DNA of 64,000 bases, taken from positions 124,001 through 188,000 of the forward strand of contig NZ_JAQGCZ010000002.1 in assembly GCF_027706845.1 (NCBI RefSeq). Reading direction: 5' to 3'. This document shows, one piece after another, positions 62,939 through 64,000 of the stretch (its first letter is position 1; each line of letters starts with the position of its first letter). A model generated the notes under the pieces. It was not told the DNA's origin, did not search any database, and saw nothing but the letters and a program-made list of their open reading frames with translations. Source of the stretch: Mycolicibacterium sp. BiH015. Its GTDB lineage: Bacteria; Actinomycetota; Actinomycetes; Mycobacteriales; Mycobacteriaceae. The position numbers and the translations under genes are program-made.

Positions 62939-63645
62939 GAGGCGTGCAACCCGCATTCCGTCTTGGACTGACCCGCCCAACGACCGCTGCGCGGGTCGGC
63001 GCCCGCGACGGGCTTGTTGGTGCACGGCGCACAGCCGATGGACGGATACCCCTCGTCGACAAGCGGATTCACCAGGATGCCGTTGGCGTCGATGTAATCC
63101 TGCATGTCGTCATCGCTCCACGCCGCCAGCGGGTTGATCTTGACCAGCCCGAAAGCCTTGTCCCAGCTGATCAGCGGCGCGTTGGCGCGAGTGGGTGCCT
63201 CGACTCGGCGGATACCGGTCACCCACGCGCTGTAACCGCGCAGCGCCTTCGACAGCGGCTCTACCTTGCGCAGCCGGCAGCATTCGTTGGCGTTGCGCGC
63301 GAACAGGTTCTTGCCCAGCAGCGCATCCTGCTCTGCGACGGATTGCTCGGGGCGCACGTTGACGACGTTGACGTCGTAGACGGCCTCGACCGCGTCGCGG
63401 GTGCCGATGGTCTCGACGAAGTGATATCCGGTGTCGAGGAAGAGCACGTCCACGCCGGGTCGAACCTTGGCCGCAAGATCGACGAGTACCGCATCCTGCA
63501 TGTTCGACGCCACGATGTAGTCGCCGGGGCCGAAGTTCTCGTCGGTCCAGCGCAGCAGGTCCTGCGCCGTGGCGTTCGGCCCCAGTTCGGCGGCCCCACG
63601 TTCGGCCAGCTGCTGCAAATCGGTGTCACTCATCGTGTCCGTCAT
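62935..63645 (-). CDS. cysH: APS reductase CysH
   Basis: This 236-residue enzyme is assimilatory adenosine 5'-phosphosulfate reductase, which reduces APS to sulfite using thioredoxin. The [4Fe-4S] ligands typical of the APS-specific type are present: C122 and C123 (ECCRLRKV) and C205 and C208 (GCAPC). The catalytic Cys is C231 in ECGLH near the C-terminus. GAGGTG about 6 nt before the ATG at 63645 supports that start over the second ATG at 63633. It lies 4 nt after sirA and overlaps the chelatase gene. Confidence 0.95.
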   Translation of the reverse strand: MTDTMSDTDLQQLAERGAAELGPNATAQDLLRWTDENFGPGDYIVASNMQDAVLVDLAAKVRPGVDVLFLDTGYHFVETIGTRDAVEAVYDVNVVNVRPEQSVAEQDALLGKNLFARNANECCRLRKVEPLSKALRGYSAWVTGIRRVEAPTRANAPLISWDKAFGLVKINPLAAWSDDDMQDYIDANGILVNPLVDEGYPSIGCAPCTNKPVAGADPRSGRWAGQSKTECGLHAS

Positions 63646-63649
63646 GCAC

Positions 63650-64000
63650 TCACCTCAAATCCGCGTCGTCTGCTCGAAGAGCCCACGTAGCGAAACGCTC
63701 ACCCTGCTCGCGTTGTTTCACAAAATTGCGAACAACTCGTTCGATGTAATCACCGAGTTCGGTGGCGAGCACCTTGTGCTGGCGCAGCTTGCGCCCGAAC
63801 CCGCTGTCCAGGCCCAGGCTTCCGCCGAGGTGAACCTGGAACCCCTCCTCGGGACCGTTCCCGTCGTCCACCATCTGGCCCTTGAACCCGATGTCGGCGA
63901 CCTGGATGCGGGCGCACGAGTTGGGGCAGCCGTTGATGTTGATCGTGATCGGCACGTCGAGCTGGGAGTTGATGTCCTCCAGCCGCTTCTCCAACTCGGG
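63650..64000 (-). CDS. sirA: Ferredoxin-dependent sulfite reductase SirA, C-terminal part
   Basis: The frame is open to the right end of the window, so only the last 116 or so residues are seen. They include the siroheme/[4Fe-4S] binding segment ININGCPNSCARIQ, with two of the four cluster cysteines, and the GFQVHLGGSLG strand typical of nitrite/sulfite reductases. It reduces sulfite to sulfide and is first in the sirA-cysH-chelatase operon, as in M. tuberculosis Rv2391-Rv2393. Confidence 0.93.
   Translation of the reverse strand, partial: PELEKRLEDINSQLDVPITININGCPNSCARIQVADIGFKGQMVDDGNGPEEGFQVHLGGSLGLDSGFGRKLRQHKVLATELGDYIERVVRNFVKQREQGERFATWALRADDADLR

Noticed and set aside
1..64000. CRISPR array, prophage, integrase, transposase, tRNA or rRNA
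   Set aside because: No spaced direct repeats, cloverleaf, rRNA sequence or DDE/tyrosine recombinase motif was seen in any frame.

Overview
The window looks like a chromosomal segment of a fast-growing mycobacterium (Mycolicibacterium type). The DNA is very GC-rich and genes are packed into operons with 1-8 nt ATGA/GTGA overlaps. Several starts look leaderless, with a TANNNT box 7-8 nt before the start codon. The order treH, small membrane gene, subI-cysT-cysW-cysA, and further on sirohydrochlorin chelatase, cysH and sirA, matches the M. tuberculosis Rv2391-Rv2402 neighbourhood. No rRNA, tRNA, CRISPR array, insertion sequence or phage gene was seen. The species assignment is inference.

1-34 kb, organosulfur region. 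A partial amino-acid permease runs into a glutamine-synthetase-like ligase, an SfnG-like flavin monooxygenase and an SfnB/DszC-like acyl-CoA-dehydrogenase-fold enzyme. Convergent to it is a six-gene operon (10.7 to 4.0 kb): GntR regulator, ferredoxin, a substrate-binding protein carrying a NosL-like tail, permease, ATPase, and a large AprA/fumarate-reductase-like flavoprotein with a HEAT-repeat tail. After a block of other genes (11-20 kb) come a TetR-controlled F420/FMN oxidoreductase, two DszA-like monooxygenases, an APC permease, two DszC-like enzymes flanking a frameshifted GNAT gene, and a convergent MetNIQ-type importer with an SsuD-like alkanesulfonate monooxygenase.

11-20 kb. A winged-helix regulator, a TerC-family membrane protein and a decayed CBS-BON gene precede a DAB inorganic-carbon operon. 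That operon holds DabB, DabA, a PII-like protein, a beta-carbonic-anhydrase-like protein lacking the usual Arg of the active-site dyad, and a small membrane protein. Two PknH_C-type lipoproteins follow.

33-41 kb. An ANTAR protein, a GH15 trehalase and two tiny membrane proteins lead to the sulfate transporter operon. The operon starts with a leaderless 30-codon leader ending in three Cys codons, a cysteine-responsive attenuator, followed by subI, cysT, cysW and two tandem cysA genes.

41-62 kb. Two CNNM/CorC-type membrane proteins and an amidase precede a polyol catabolism region: FGGY kinase, short-chain dehydrogenase, SorC regulator with an operator-like region, erythritol/L-threitol dehydrogenase (EltD-like), an ABC importer with two different ATPases, a DhaK-type erythrulose kinase, an RpiB-type isomerase, a second complete ribose-type ABC importer and a threitol-dehydrogenase-like SDR. 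Together they could take a four-carbon polyol to D-erythrose 4-phosphate.

62-64 kb. The opposite-strand sirA(partial)-cysH-chelatase operon closes the window: APS to sulfite to sulfide, plus siroheme supply. The polyol region therefore lies inside what is a compact sulfate-assimilation locus in M. tuberculosis.
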